From positions 6,627,001 to 6,691,000 of the forward strand of contig NC_017249.1 in NCBI RefSeq assembly GCF_000284375.1: a stretch of DNA of 64,000 nt, in the 5' to 3' direction. The translations under genes and the position numbers were made by a program. Shown here one piece after another: positions 55,092 to 64,000 of the stretch. The stretch comes from Bradyrhizobium japonicum USDA 6 (GTDB lineage: Bacteria > Pseudomonadota > Alphaproteobacteria > Rhizobiales > Xanthobacteraceae). The notes beneath the pieces are model-generated. The model did no database searches and had not been told where the DNA came from. It saw nothing but the letters and a program-made list of their open reading frames with translations. Position 1 is the first letter of the stretch. Each line of letters starts with the position of its first letter.

Positions 55092-56282
55092 CTACCGCCG
55101 CTGGTTATACACGTCGATGCACACGGCGCCGAGCAGCACCAGGCCCTTGATGACCTGCTGGTAATCGATGCCGATGCCGAGGATGGACATGCCGTTGTTC
55201 ATCACGCCCATGATCATGGCGCCGACCACGGCGCCGCCGACGCGCCCGACCCCGCCATAGGCCGAGGCGCCGCCGATGAAGCAGGCGGCGATGACGTCAA
55301 GCTCGAAGCCGAGGCCCGCTTTCGGTGTCGCGGTGTTCAGCCGCGCGGCAAAGACGAGGCCGGCGAGAGCCGCGAGCACGCCCATGTTGACGAAGGTGAG
55401 GAAGGTCAACCGCTCGGTCTTGATGCCCGACAGGCTTGCCGCCTTGGCGTTGCCGCCGACGGCATAGATCTGCCGGCCAATCACGGTGCGGCGAGTGACG
55501 AAGCCGTAGAGCGCGATCAAGGCGCTCATGATCACCAGCACGTTCGGCAAGCCGCGATAGGTCGCGATCAGGTAGGTGAAGTAGAGCACGGCGCAGGCCA
55601 GCACCACGCTCTTGCCGAGGAAGAACGCGTAAGGCTCGACCTCGATGCCGTGCGACTGCTCGCGCGCGCGGCTCTTGGCGCTGGCATAGACCAGCCCCAG
55701 CGCCAGCACCGCGCCGATCAGCATCGAGGTCGGATGCAGCGTGCCCGCTTCGGGCAGGAACTCCGGAATGAAGCCCGACGACAATTTCTGGAAGGTCGGC
55801 GGAAACGGCCCGAGCGACTGCCCCTGCAACACCGCGAGCGCAAGTCCCTTGAACACGAGCATGCCGGCCAGGGTCACGATGAAAGACGGTATCTTGAAAT
55901 AGGCGACCCAATAGCCCTGCGCCGCGCCGATCGCTGCGCCGACCACGAGGCAGGCGATGAAGGCGAGCGTATAGTCGACCTTGTACGTCACCATCAGCAG
56001 GGCAGCGACCGCGCCGACGAAGCCCGCGACCGAACCGACCGAGAGGTCGATATGGCCGGTGACGATCACGAGCAGCATGCCGAGCGCCATGATGACGATG
56101 TAGCTGTTCTGGAGCACCAGATTGGTCAGGTTGAGCGGCTGGAGCAGCGTGCCGCCGGTCATGACCTGGAAGAACAGCATGATCGCGATCAGCGACATCA
56201 GCATGCCGTAATTGCGCAAATTGTTCTTGATGAAACTACCGTTCCGGCGCTCCTCGGGCAGCGAAACCGTCTTGTCGGTCAT
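55092..56282 (-). CDS. gguB: GguB/MmsB-type multiple-monosaccharide ABC permease
   Basis: This 396-residue BPD_transp_2 permease has about nine or ten hydrophobic segments, the LVIVTGHIDLSVGSVAGFVG motif and the ending VIKGLVLLGAVCIDVYNQRR. It matches GguB, the partner of ATPase GguA and binding protein ChvE in Agrobacterium and rhizobia. Its start overlaps the stop of the ATPase gene (ATGA). It imports several aldoses into the cytoplasm. Confidence 0.92.
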   Translation of the reverse strand: MTDKTVSLPEERRNGSFIKNNLRNYGMLMSLIAIMLFFQVMTGGTLLQPLNLTNLVLQNSYIVIMALGMLLVIVTGHIDLSVGSVAGFVGAVAALLMVTYKVDYTLAFIACLVVGAAIGAAQGYWVAYFKIPSFIVTLAGMLVFKGLALAVLQGQSLGPFPPTFQKLSSGFIPEFLPEAGTLHPTSMLIGAVLALGLVYASAKSRAREQSHGIEVEPYAFFLGKSVVLACAVLYFTYLIATYRGLPNVLVIMSALIALYGFVTRRTVIGRQIYAVGGNAKAASLSGIKTERLTFLTFVNMGVLAALAGLVFAARLNTATPKAGLGFELDVIAACFIGGASAYGGVGRVGGAVVGAMIMGVMNNGMSILGIGIDYQQVIKGLVLLGAVCIDVYNQRR

Positions 56283-57856
56283 GGCTGCAATCCTCCCATC
56301 TCCGCGGCCTCAGGCACGCCGTTTCCGTTGCTTCGTTCGTTGCGCATGATGGCGCGCATGATCTTCTCCTGCGTCGCCTCTGTGCCCTTGAACTCCCCGA
56401 CGAAGGCGCCGTCGTTCATGACGCAGATGCGGTCGCAGATGCCGAGCAGCTCGGGCATCTCCGAGGAGATCACCACCACGCCGCGCCCGGCCTCCGCAAG
56501 CTCGTTGATGATACAGTAAATCTCGTATTTGGCACCGACGTCGATACCCCTTGTCGGCTCATCCAGGATCAGTACCTTGGGGTCGGTCATCAGCCATTTC
56601 GACAGCACCACCTTCTGCTGGTTGCCGCCGGAGAGCTGGCCGGTCTCCTGGTAGACGTCGGAGCAGCGGATGCGCATCCGGTTGCGGTAGTCGCTGGCGA
56701 CTTTCAGCTCGGCGATGTCGTCGATCACCCGGCCGGGTGCGACCTGGTCGAGGCTGGCGAGCGTGATGTTCTTGCGGACGTCGTCGGCCAGGATCAAGCC
56801 GAGCTGCTTGCGGTCCTCGGTGACATAGGCAAGGCCGGCGTCGATCGCGGCCGCGACGCTCGGCAGCACGATCTCCCTGCCCTCTAGCCGGATCCGGCCG
56901 CTGATTGTGGTGCCCCAAGAGCGGCCGAACAGGCTCATGGCAAACTCGGTGCGGCCGGCGCCCATCAGCCCGGCAATGCCGACGACCTCGCCGCGCTTCA
57001 CGCCGAAATTGACGTTCTTGATCACCTGCCGCTCGGGATGAATGGGGTGATAGACCGACCAGTTCTCGACGGTCAGGACAGGCTCGCCGATCTTGGCGCT
57101 GCGCTCGGGAAAGCGATGGGCGAGATCGCGGTTGACCATGCTGCGGATGATGCGGTCTTCCTGGATCGGCTCGCTGCGGCAGTCGATGCTGTCGACGGTG
57201 CGGCCGTCGCGCAGCACGGTGATGTGGTCGGCGACCTTGGCCACCTCGTTGAGCTTGTGCGAGATCAGGATCGAGCCGATGCCCTGCTCGCGGAAGGCCA
57301 TCAGGCGTTCGAGCAGCGCGGCGCTGTCGGCCTCGTTGAGGCTCGCGGTCGGCTCGTCCAGGATCAGCATCCGCACCCGCTTGGACAGCGCCTTCGCGAT
57401 CTCGACCAGCTGCTGCTTGCCGACGCCGAGATCGGTGATCAGCGTATCCGGCGATTCCTTCAGGCCGACTTGCGCCAGCAGCTCGCGGGTGCGCCGGTAG
57501 ACCTCGTCGCGATCGATGACGCCGAATTTTGACGGCGGATGCGACAGGAAGATGTTCTCCGCGATCGACATCAGCGGGATCAGCGCCAGCTCCTGGTGGA
57601 TGATGATGATGCCGAGCGCCTCGGAATCGTTGATGTCGCGGAAGCGGCGCTCCTCACCCTCGAAAACGATGGTGCCCTCGTAGCTGCCGGCCGGGTAGAC
57701 GCCGCTGAGCACTTTCATCAGTGTGGATTTGCCTGCACCGTTCTCGCCGACAAGCGCGTGGATCTGCCCGGCCTCGACCGAGAAGTTCACGTCACGCAGA
57801 GCCTGCACGCCTGAAAAGCTCTTGCTGACGTTGCGCATCTCCAGCATGGCGGTCAT
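56279..57856 (-). CDS. gguA: GguA/MmsA-type double ABC ATPase for monosaccharides
   Basis: I start at the ATG at 57856, 8 nt after AGAGGA (57862 is too close). The 525-residue protein has two ABC halves: Walker A GENGAGKST and signature near VGKQQLVEIAKAL in the first, and LSGGNQQKVVLSKWL with Walker B VLILDEPTRGIDVG in the second. This is the usual sugar ATPase with one degenerate half. It powers uptake with GguB and ChvE. A set of hairpins lies between it and chvE. Confidence 0.92.
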   Translation of the reverse strand: MTAMLEMRNVSKSFSGVQALRDVNFSVEAGQIHALVGENGAGKSTLMKVLSGVYPAGSYEGTIVFEGEERRFRDINDSEALGIIIIHQELALIPLMSIAENIFLSHPPSKFGVIDRDEVYRRTRELLAQVGLKESPDTLITDLGVGKQQLVEIAKALSKRVRMLILDEPTASLNEADSAALLERLMAFREQGIGSILISHKLNEVAKVADHITVLRDGRTVDSIDCRSEPIQEDRIIRSMVNRDLAHRFPERSAKIGEPVLTVENWSVYHPIHPERQVIKNVNFGVKRGEVVGIAGLMGAGRTEFAMSLFGRSWGTTISGRIRLEGREIVLPSVAAAIDAGLAYVTEDRKQLGLILADDVRKNITLASLDQVAPGRVIDDIAELKVASDYRNRMRIRCSDVYQETGQLSGGNQQKVVLSKWLMTDPKVLILDEPTRGIDVGAKYEIYCIINELAEAGRGVVVISSEMPELLGICDRICVMNDGAFVGEFKGTEATQEKIMRAIMRNERSNGNGVPEAAEMGGLQP

Positions 57857-57875
57857 TCTCATTGTCCTCTACTTC

Positions 57876-58018
57876 GCCTCTCCCCGCCTGCGGGGAGAGG
57901 CCGAAATGCGCGCGCAGCGCGGATTTCGGGTGAGGGGGAGTCTCCGCGAGGGCAGCTGTCACCGCCCCCGTGGAGAGCCCCCCTCACCCTAACCCTCTCC
58001 CCGCACGCGGGGAGAGGG
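57876..58018. repeat. GGGGAGAGG palindromic repeats in the chvE-gguA gap
   Basis: Two near-identical hairpins (10 bp at 57877-57900 and 11 bp at 57993-58018, both ending CGGGGAGAGG) flank a third (CCGAAAT...ATTTCGG, 57901-57929) and a GGTGAGGGGG/CCCCCCTCACC stem. They fill the 172 nt between chvE and gguA; no gene is hidden there. Confidence 0.7.
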
Positions 58019-58028
58019 AATAGACCTC

Positions 58029-59102
58029 TTACTGGAACTGCGACTTCTTGTAGTAGCCGCTGTCGACCAGAGTCTTCTCCCAATTGTCCTTGTAGACCAC
58101 GACCGGCTTCAAGAGATAGGACGGCACCGTCTTGGCGCCGTTCTCGTAGGTCTTGGTGTCGTTGACGGTGACCTGCTTGCCGGCGAGTGCGGCGTCGACC
58201 ATGTCGGCGGTCACCTTGGCGAGATCGCGGGTGTCCTTGAAGATGGTCGAGTACTGATCACCGCGCAGCATCGCCTTGATCGAGGGCACCTCGGCATCCT
58301 GGCCGCTGATGATCGGCATCGGCTGGCCGGCGCTGCCATAGCCCACGCCCTTCAGCGACGAGATGATGCCGATCGACAGGCCGTCATACGGCGACAGCAC
58401 CGCGTTGACCTTCTTGTTGCCGTAGTAGGCGCTGAGCAGATTGTCCATGCGGGCCTGCGCGGTGGCGCCGTCCCAGCGGAGCGTCGCGACCTTGTCCATG
58501 CCCATCTGGCCGGAGACGACGACGAGCTTGCCGCTGTCGATGTACGGCTTCAGCACGCTCATCGCGCCGTTGTAGAAGAAGTAGGCGTTGTTGTCGTCGG
58601 GCGAGCCGCCGAAAAGCTCGATGTTGAACGGGCCCTTGCCGTCCTTGAGGCCGAGCCCCTGGACAAGCGACTCCGCCTGGAGCACGCCGACCTGGAAATT
58701 GTCGAAGGTCGCGTAATAGTCGACGTTCGGCGTGCCGCGGATCAGGCGGTCATAGGCGATCACGGTGATGCCTTTTGCCTTCGCCTGCTTGAGCACGTCG
58801 GACAGCGTGGTGCCGTCGATCGCGGCGATCACCAGCGCTTTCGCACCCTTGGTCACCATGTTCTCGACCTGCGAGAGCTGGTTCGGGATGTCGTCCTCGG
58901 CATATTGCAGGTCGGTGTTGTAGCCGCGCTCCTTCAGCACCTTGACCATGTTGTTGCCGTCGTCGATCCAGCGCGCCGACGATTTGGTCGGCATGGCAAT
59001 GCCAACCGTTGCCTTGTCCTGGGCGGAGGCGGTGATGCCCGAGGCCATCGTCGCTGCGCCGGCAAGCGCCAGCGCGAGGAATGTCGTCTTCAGTTTCAGC
59101 AT
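58029..59102 (-). CDS. chvE: ChvE-type multiple-monosaccharide binding protein
   Basis: The 357-residue protein starts with a signal peptide ([23 protein letters not shown]) and matches ChvE over its length: [38 protein letters not shown] (residues near 30-70), [38 protein letters not shown]. ChvE binds glucose, galactose, arabinose and related aldoses; in Agrobacterium it also signals to VirA, though no virA is here. Ribosome site AAGGGAG precedes the ATG. Confidence 0.95.
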   Translation of the reverse strand: MLKLKTTFLALALAGAATMASGITASAQDKATVGIAMPTKSSARWIDDGNNMVKVLKERGYNTDLQYAEDDIPNQLSQVENMVTKGAKALVIAAIDGTTLSDVLKQAKAKGITVIAYDRLIRGTPNVDYYATFDNFQVGVLQAESLVQGLGLKDGKGPFNIELFGGSPDDNNAYFFYNGAMSVLKPYIDSGKLVVVSGQMGMDKVATLRWDGATAQARMDNLLSAYYGNKKVNAVLSPYDGLSIGIISSLKGVGYGSAGQPMPIISGQDAEVPSIKAMLRGDQYSTIFKDTRDLAKVTADMVDAALAGKQVTVNDTKTYENGAKTVPSYLLKPVVVYKDNWEKTLVDSGYYKKSQFQ

Positions 59103-59175
59103 GTTTTACTCCCTTGGGTGTCAGACTGTTTCTTCGTTTCGTCGAGAACGCTGGTCGTGTGCGGCTTCGAGCCTC

Positions 59176-60057
59176 CTATGCGAGCATGACGTCAGGCTCC
59201 GCGCGGCCACGCGCAGATGCCTGTAACAGGAAAGTGCAGCCGGCCTGCGGATCGGCGGCGCGCGCCGCCGCGTCCATATCCTGCCAGGCCGACGTGACGA
59301 GGAGGCGCGACAGATCAGGGCCGACGAAGGCCGGGCAGCTCGACTGCTTTGCCGGCACGCGCAGCGAGCGCAGGCGCTCGCCTTGCGGAGAGTAGACATC
59401 GATCCGGCCCGCACCCCAGCAGGCGTTCCAGATCTGCCCGTCGGCGTCGCACACCGAGCCGTCGAGGCCGCCGATGCCGGTGTGGCGCAACAGAACGTCC
59501 GGCTCGCCTCGCGGCAAGCCGGTCGCCGGATCAAGCGGAACGGCGTAGAGCACGGCGCGCGCGGTGTCGGCGAAGTAGCCGGTCGCCCCGTCCGGCGAAA
59601 AGCAGATCGAATTGGGAATGGTGATGCGGGGGAACAGCATCGAGATCTTGCCGCGATGGAACGCGTAGATCGCGCCCGCTCCTGCTTCCGCATTGCGGCC
59701 CATGGTGCCGATCCAGAACGTGCCGGACTGATGCACGCGGGCATCGTTGGAGCGCGTCGCGGGATTGTCGGCTTCCAACGGACAGACCAGCGTCAACGCG
59801 CCGTCGGCGAGCTTGCGGATGTAGAGGCCGTCCTCGGCGACGATCAACTGGCGCGCGGCGTCGATGCGCCCGAGACCGCTCGCCATCCGGCCGAGCGCGT
59901 GGACGCGAATGCTGCCGCTGCCGAGATGCGCCTCGAACAGCCGCCCCTCGCGGATATCGAACCACCAGGCCGTGTCGGTGCTCAAATCATAGGTCGGCCC
60001 CTCGCCGAGATGGCATGGATCGTCCGAGAGAACCGAGGTCGGCACCTCTTCCATCAT
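59176..60057 (-). CDS. SMP-30/gluconolactonase-family lactonase
   Basis: I start at the ATG at 60057, which overlaps the stop of the mutarotase gene (ATGA), giving 293 residues; the frame upstream is open but unlikely. The fold motif of this six-bladed propeller is visible: CHLGEGPTYD (the metal Glu), SNDARVHQSGTFWIGTMG (Asn and Asp ligands), TIPNSICFSPDG and GLDGSVCDADGQIWNACWG. It hydrolyses an aldonolactone, probably galactono- or arabinonolactone made by the neighbouring dehydrogenase. Confidence 0.9.
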   Translation of the reverse strand: MMEEVPTSVLSDDPCHLGEGPTYDLSTDTAWWFDIREGRLFEAHLGSGSIRVHALGRMASGLGRIDAARQLIVAEDGLYIRKLADGALTLVCPLEADNPATRSNDARVHQSGTFWIGTMGRNAEAGAGAIYAFHRGKISMLFPRITIPNSICFSPDGATGYFADTARAVLYAVPLDPATGLPRGEPDVLLRHTGIGGLDGSVCDADGQIWNACWGAGRIDVYSPQGERLRSLRVPAKQSSCPAFVGPDLSRLLVTSAWQDMDAAARAADPQAGCTFLLQASARGRAEPDVMLA

Positions 60058-61130
60058 GGCGTCCTCACTCCAAAGCGATAGACCGTGTGATGGCGGTAGA
60101 CCTCGCCGGGATTGAGGCGCGGGCTCGGAAAATCCGGCCGGTTCGGCGCATCCGGCCAGATGTGCGGCTCGAGACACATGGCATCCGACTGCCGGATGAG
60201 CTTGCCGCCCTTGCCCGAGATCGTGCCGTCGAGATAGTTGCCGGAATAGACCTGAAGGCCGGGCTGATTGGTCAGGAGCTCCATGATGCGCCCCGAACGC
60301 GGCGCCTCCAGCCGGGCCGCGAAAGCAAGCTTGCCATCTCGCCCGAGACGGTAGGTATGGTCGTAGCCCCTGCCGTTCCGCAATTGCTGATCGCTCTCGC
60401 GGATGCGCGCGCCGACGGCCTGGCCGTCGCGGAAGTCGAACGCCGTTCCGGCCACCGCGCGCGGGGGCCCAGGCAGCGGGATGGCGGTGGGATCGATGGC
60501 GAGGAAATGCTCGGCCGCGACCGTCAGCTTGTGGTCGAGAATGGGCGTGCCTGAGGTCGCGCCTTCCAGATTGAAGAAGCTGTGGTTGGTCAGGTTGACG
60601 ACGGTCGGCCGGTCGGTTCGCGCCTCCATCGTCAACGACAGCTCGGCCGGGCCGGTGACGCGATAGGTCAGGCGCACGTCGAGCCGGCCGGGATAATTTT
60701 CTTCGCCATGCGGACTCGAATAGGTGAGCGTCACGCCCGGCTCCGCACCGTCGTCGATCCCGGCGATCTCCCAGAGCTTGCGATCGAACCCGTCGAGGCC
60801 GCCGTGCAGCGCATTCGGACCGTTGTTGACCGGAAGCTGCACCGTCTCGCCGTCCAGCGAAAATCGTCCGTTGGCAATGCGGTTGGCGTAGCGGCCGACC
60901 GTGGCACCGAAGAACTTTCGTTCGGCGAGATAACCGGCGAACGCGTCATGGCCGAGCACGACGTCGTCGCAACCGCCTTTGGCGTCTGGCGCGATGAGCG
61001 CCTGGATCACTGCGCCATGGGTGATGATGCGGGCTTCGAACCCGCCCTCCCCGCGCAGCACGATACGCTCGACGTTGCGGCCGTCCGGCAGCGTTCCGAA
61101 GATGTCTTTTGTTATTTTTGAGCCAGCCAT
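60054..61130 (-). CDS. galM: aldose 1-epimerase (galactose mutarotase)
   Basis: The 358-residue protein has the mutarotase pattern: VLGHDAFAGYLAERKFFGATVGRYANRIANGRF, PNALHGGLDGFDRKLWEI (the catalytic His region), VVNLTNHSFFNLEG and CLEPHIWPDAPN with the base Glu nearby. It interconverts anomers so that the dehydrogenase can use both forms. It begins 2 nt after the dehydrogenase gene stop and ends within the lactonase start. Confidence 0.92.
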   Translation of the reverse strand: MAGSKITKDIFGTLPDGRNVERIVLRGEGGFEARIITHGAVIQALIAPDAKGGCDDVVLGHDAFAGYLAERKFFGATVGRYANRIANGRFSLDGETVQLPVNNGPNALHGGLDGFDRKLWEIAGIDDGAEPGVTLTYSSPHGEENYPGRLDVRLTYRVTGPAELSLTMEARTDRPTVVNLTNHSFFNLEGATSGTPILDHKLTVAAEHFLAIDPTAIPLPGPPRAVAGTAFDFRDGQAVGARIRESDQQLRNGRGYDHTYRLGRDGKLAFAARLEAPRSGRIMELLTNQPGLQVYSGNYLDGTISGKGGKLIRQSDAMCLEPHIWPDAPNRPDFPSPRLNPGEVYRHHTVYRFGVRTP

Positions 61131-61132
61131 GT

Positions 61133-62059
61133 TCAGTCCACAAACGGTTCGACGATGTTGCGCCTGCCGAGCAGGAAGGCATCGGCAACGAGACGCAGCG
61201 GCGCCAGGTCGACGTCGCGCGCGCCGGTTGCGACGAGCTTGACGAAACGCCCGTACAGCTCGCGATATTCCTGATCGGGCGCCTCGGCAACGGTCTCGCC
61301 GTCGATCACCATGCACCGGCCGCCGCCCGACAACGTCATTCGACCCTGGTCCGTTTCGACGAAGATATCCCAACTCTGCGGTCCGGTCTGGCGGAAATCG
61401 AACTCGGCGGTCACAGGCAGGCCGCCAATGTCGGTCAGCGTCAGGTTCGCGGCGATCGGGGCCTGGCAATTGGCTGGAAAGGCCAGCTCGGCTGCGGTGA
61501 CGAACACCGGCCGGGGCAGAATACGGGTCAGGATCGAGAGCGCGTTGATGCCGGGATCGAACACGCCGAGCCCGCCCGGCTCCCAGATCCAGCCCTGCCC
61601 GGGATGCCAGACGCGAACGTCTTCCTTCCAGTTGATGTGCACTGACTTGATCCGCCGCGTGAGAAGCCACGTGCGCGCCGGCTCGACCGCGGGCGCATAG
61701 CGCGAATGCCAGGTCGCAAACAGCGTTCGCTTGGCCTCCTCCGCCATCGCGATCAGCGGGTCGAGCTCGGCGACGCCGGTGCCGGGCGGCTTCTCCAGCA
61801 TCACGTGCTTGCCGGCAGCGAGCGCCGCGGCGGCCTGGGCACGCCGTACCTGAGGCGGCGTGCAAAGCGAGACGGCATCGATCGGCGGTCCCTTTTCCAG
61901 CAATTCCTCGATGGTCGCAAAATGCGGCACGCCCGGCAGCGATGCGTTGCGGCTCGCGACGGCCGCGAGCGTCGCGCCCGCCGTCGCGGCAATCGCACCG
62001 ACGTGCTGGTCGCGCGCGATCTTGCCGAAACCGACGATGGCAATACGAAGTTCGGTCAC
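61133..62059 (-). CDS. Gfo/Idh-family galactose/arabinose 1-dehydrogenase
   Basis: The 308-residue protein has the Gfo/Idh/MocA pattern: N-terminal IVGFGKIARDQHVGAI for NAD(P), the EKP motif (HVMLEKPPGTG) and the KSVHINWKEDVRVWHPG stretch of the D-galactose/L-arabinose 1-dehydrogenases of Azospirillum and Pseudomonas. It oxidises the sugar to its lactone. It overlaps the GntR gene (ATGA) and precedes galM, lactonase and the importer. Confidence 0.9.
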   Translation of the reverse strand: MTELRIAIVGFGKIARDQHVGAIAATAGATLAAVASRNASLPGVPHFATIEELLEKGPPIDAVSLCTPPQVRRAQAAAALAAGKHVMLEKPPGTGVAELDPLIAMAEEAKRTLFATWHSRYAPAVEPARTWLLTRRIKSVHINWKEDVRVWHPGQGWIWEPGGLGVFDPGINALSILTRILPRPVFVTAAELAFPANCQAPIAANLTLTDIGGLPVTAEFDFRQTGPQSWDIFVETDQGRMTLSGGGRCMVIDGETVAEAPDQEYRELYGRFVKLVATGARDVDLAPLRLVADAFLLGRRNIVEPFVD

Positions 62060-62808
62060 GCTTTTTCTCCAGTATCCGCTGACGGCAGCGCCTCGGCCTC
62101 GTGGCGGCGCATACCGTTGTGAATGACATAAACCATCGCTTCCGAGGCGGTCTGGGCGTCGCCGGCGGCGATGCCATCGACGATCTTCTGGTGCCAGAGC
62201 AGCACGGTGTCACGGTCCTCCGGCTCGACCGGTGCGCTGAGCAGGAAGGAGGCGCGCAGGGCGGCCTCGATGACGTGGCCGATCGAGCGCATGAACAGAT
62301 TGCCCGAAGCGCGCGCCACCGCAACATGGAGCGCGAGGTCGGCGTCGGCAAAGCCGACGGAATCGGAAGCCTCAAACCGCATGCGGTCCATGCAACGACG
62401 GAGTTCGGCGAGGTCGTCCTCGGACCGCTGCGCCGCCGCCAGCATGGCCGCGCGCGGCTCGACCGCGAGGCGAATCTCCGCGAGGTCGTTGAGGAAGCGC
62501 TTGTCGATGCCGGCGTCCAGATGCCAGGCCAGCACGTCGGCGTCGAACATGTTCCAGGCAGCGCGCTCGCGCACGACGGTGCCGACGCGGGCCTTGGTGG
62601 TGAGCAGCCCCTTGGCGACCAGGGTCTTCACGCTCTCGCGCAGCACCGGCCGCGACACGCCGAACATCGCAATCATCTCGGCATCACCAGGCAGGCGCGT
62701 TCCCTCGGCGTAGCGGCCGGCGATGATGTCGACGCCGATCGAGCGGGCCACTTCCGCATGGTTGGAGTGGGCCCGGCGCGTCGGGATGACGACGATGCGC
62801 GACGTCAT
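62056..62808 (-). CDS. GntR/FCD-family transcriptional regulator
   Basis: I start at the ATG at 62808, whose bases overlap the stop of the YjfF-type permease; the product is 250 residues. The winged helix reads PGDAEMIAMFGVSRPVLRESVKTLVAKGLL and the FCD domain has metal-ligand His positions (ADADLALHVAVARASGN, LWHQKIVDGI). The FadR-like FCD subgroup controls sugar-acid and galactonate operons. It is embedded in the operon it probably regulates. Confidence 0.92.
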   Translation of the reverse strand: MTSRIVVIPTRRAHSNHAEVARSIGVDIIAGRYAEGTRLPGDAEMIAMFGVSRPVLRESVKTLVAKGLLTTKARVGTVVRERAAWNMFDADVLAWHLDAGIDKRFLNDLAEIRLAVEPRAAMLAAAQRSEDDLAELRRCMDRMRFEASDSVGFADADLALHVAVARASGNLFMRSIGHVIEAALRASFLLSAPVEPEDRDTVLLWHQKIVDGIAAGDAQTASEAMVYVIHNGMRRHEAEALPSADTGEKA

Positions 62809-63785
62809 GTGGCTGCTCCTGCGCGCTTCGCCGCCGGCCGCCGCGCGAGCGCGACCAGCCCCTGCTGCAAGGCGATGAAGGCGAACAGTAGCACGCCGGT
62901 CGCGATCTTGGTCCACCAGCTCGACAGCGTTCCGTCGAAATTGATGTAGGTCTGGATCAGGCCCTGGATCAGCACGCCAAGGAAGGTGCCGATCACCGAG
63001 CCCTGCCCGCCCGTGAGCAGCGTGCCTCCGATCACGACGGCCGCGATGGTGTCGAGCTCGACGCCGACCGCGGAGAGCGAGTAGCCGGCGCTGGTGTAGA
63101 AGGAGAACACGATGCCGGCGATGCCCGCGAGCAGGCTCGACAGCATGTAGATCTTCACCGTCATCTTGCCGACGGCAACGCCCATCAGGCTCGCGGTGGC
63201 CCGGCTGCCGCCGAGCGCATAGACATTGGCACCGAACCGGGTGAGATGCAGCAGCAAGGCGCCGCCGATCACGATCACGATCATAATGATCGCAATCGCC
63301 GTCAATCGCCCTCCGCCGGGCATCCGCAGCGCGAAGTCCGACACGGTGGAATAGACCGGCGCGGTGATCGGCACCGATTCCGTCGAGAGCAGGAAGCTCG
63401 CGCCGCGGGCCAGGAACATCCCCGCCAGCGTCACGATGAACGGCGGCAGATCGAAGACGTGGATCACCGCGCCCATCGCCGCTCCGAAGGCCGCCGAGAG
63501 CGCGAGGATCGCGACGAAGGCAAGCAGCGGCGGTACGCCCCAGCGCTCGATCGCAAGCGCGACGAACACCGTGGTGAAACCGATCACCGAGCCGACCGAG
63601 AGGTCGATGCCGCCGGAGATGATGACGAAGGTCATGCCGGTCGCGACGATGCCGAGAAAGGCGTTGTCGGTGAGGAGATTGCCGACCACGCGGGTCGAGG
63701 CGATGTTGGGGAATTGCACGGCGCACAGCGCAAAGCCGGCAACGAGCACGATGGCGGTGATGAGGACGGGCGGCAGGCCTCTCAT
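62805..63785 (-). CDS. yjfF: YjfF-type sugar ABC permease
   Basis: The 326-residue permease carries the BPD_transp_2 core with SGGIDLSVGSVIGFTTVFVAL and DLPPFIVTLAGMFLARGASFLLS, and ends QQGLVALARR. It matches YjfF, one of two permeases of the galactofuranose/ribose-type importer YtfQRT-YjfF. It overlaps the next gene upstream (ATGA) and the GntR gene downstream. The binding protein and ATPase are presumably to the right of the window. Confidence 0.9.
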   Translation of the reverse strand: MRGLPPVLITAIVLVAGFALCAVQFPNIASTRVVGNLLTDNAFLGIVATGMTFVIISGGIDLSVGSVIGFTTVFVALAIERWGVPPLLAFVAILALSAAFGAAMGAVIHVFDLPPFIVTLAGMFLARGASFLLSTESVPITAPVYSTVSDFALRMPGGGRLTAIAIIMIVIVIGGALLLHLTRFGANVYALGGSRATASLMGVAVGKMTVKIYMLSSLLAGIAGIVFSFYTSAGYSLSAVGVELDTIAAVVIGGTLLTGGQGSVIGTFLGVLIQGLIQTYINFDGTLSSWWTKIATGVLLFAFIALQQGLVALARRPAAKRAGAAT

Positions 63786-64000
63786 GCTTTGGACCTCCGC
63801 AGCCGCGCGGCGATCCCGGCAATCCCCGAAAATTTCGGCGATTGCAGCAGCAGCACCGTCATCACCACCACGGCTTTGACCAGCAAATTGAACTCCGGCG
63901 GATAGCCCGACAGCAGAATTCCGGTGTTCATGGTCTGTATGATCAACGCACCGAGCACGGCCAGCACGAGGCTGAAGCGGCCGCCGAACAGGGAGGTGCC
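63782..64000 (-). CDS. ytfT: YtfT-type sugar ABC permease, C-terminal part (runs off the right edge)
   Basis: The last 72 residues of a BPD_transp_2 permease are visible (VLGALIIQTMNTGILLSGYPPEFN and LLVKAVVVMTVLLLQSPKF), with the stop overlapping the yjfF start (ATGA). The order matches ytfT-yjfF of E. coli. The N-terminus lies beyond position 64000. Confidence 0.85.
   Translation of the reverse strand, partial: GTSLFGGRFSLVLAVLGALIIQTMNTGILLSGYPPEFNLLVKAVVVMTVLLLQSPKFSGIAGIAARLRRSKA

Noticed and set aside
54942..56519. Plus-strand frame opposite gguB
   Set aside because: Shadow frame; its His/Asp/Arg-rich composition is typical of antisense frames in these genomes.
57876..58018. Possible CRISPR array in the chvE-gguA gap
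   Set aside because: The stems are palindromes of one repeat family without regular spacers.

Overview
The window looks like a chromosomal segment of a soil or root-associated alphaproteobacterium of the Hyphomicrobiales, most likely Bradyrhizobium or a close relative. I infer this from the high GC content, several solitary TrpX-type (ABC_sub_bind) periplasmic binding proteins, a DUF1127 protein, CadC/TolB/TPR regulators, a ChvE-GguA-GguB sugar importer, a norEFCBQD nitric-oxide-reductase cluster and families of GC-rich palindromic repeats. No rRNA, tRNA, CRISPR array, transposase or integrase was found by eye.

Layout. (1) 1-8.5 kb, minus strand: the N-terminal 2,571 residues of a very large LktA-type filamentous adhesin (it runs off the left edge), preceded by a small exported protein. 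(2) 8.8-12.6 kb, plus strand: a solitary substrate-binding protein whose stop overlaps the GTG start of a membrane-bound hybrid histidine kinase (sensor-HAMP-HisKA-HATPase-REC-Hpt), apparently a two-gene periplasmic sensing system. (3) 12.7-17.7 kb: a dienelactone-hydrolase-like enzyme, a LysR regulator divergent from a VOC dioxygenase/carboxylesterase pair, and a GT1 glycosyltransferase. (4) 17.7-28 kb: an accessory, partly decaying stretch with a di-haem peroxidase, a frameshifted CadC/TolB/TPR regulator, a truncated second copy of its DNA-binding domain, a LysR remnant, two more solitary binding proteins, OpgC, an AraC regulator and small ORFs. (5) 28-37.8 kb: two amidases around a complete dipeptide-type ABC importer, with a divergent LysR regulator. 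(6) 37.8-47.4 kb: a polyol/sugar-alcohol locus (SorC regulator, HAD phosphatase, SmoEFGK-type importer, SDR dehydrogenase, FGGY and PfkB kinases). (7) 47.5-55 kb: norEFCBQD with two NnrR/FNR-type palindromes, then an orphan PAS histidine kinase behind a perfect FNR/FixK box. (8) 55-64 kb: an aldose oxidation locus (YtfT/YjfF permeases, GntR/FCD regulator, Gfo/Idh dehydrogenase, GalM, SMP-30 lactonase, ChvE-GguA-GguB).

How the genes work together. The right half is mostly catabolic operons on the minus strand with overlapping stop/start codons. The aldose locus has import, mutarotation, oxidation and lactone hydrolysis side by side, which suggests a non-phosphorylating galactose/arabinose-type route. 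The nor cluster carries the reductase (CB), its activation factors (QD) and accessory membrane proteins (EF), with operators spaced for activation by an FNR-family regulator that is not encoded here. The best candidates for undescribed biology are the binding-protein/hybrid-kinase pair, the adhesin with its exported partner, and the FixK-box-driven orphan kinase with two small membrane proteins beside the nor cluster.
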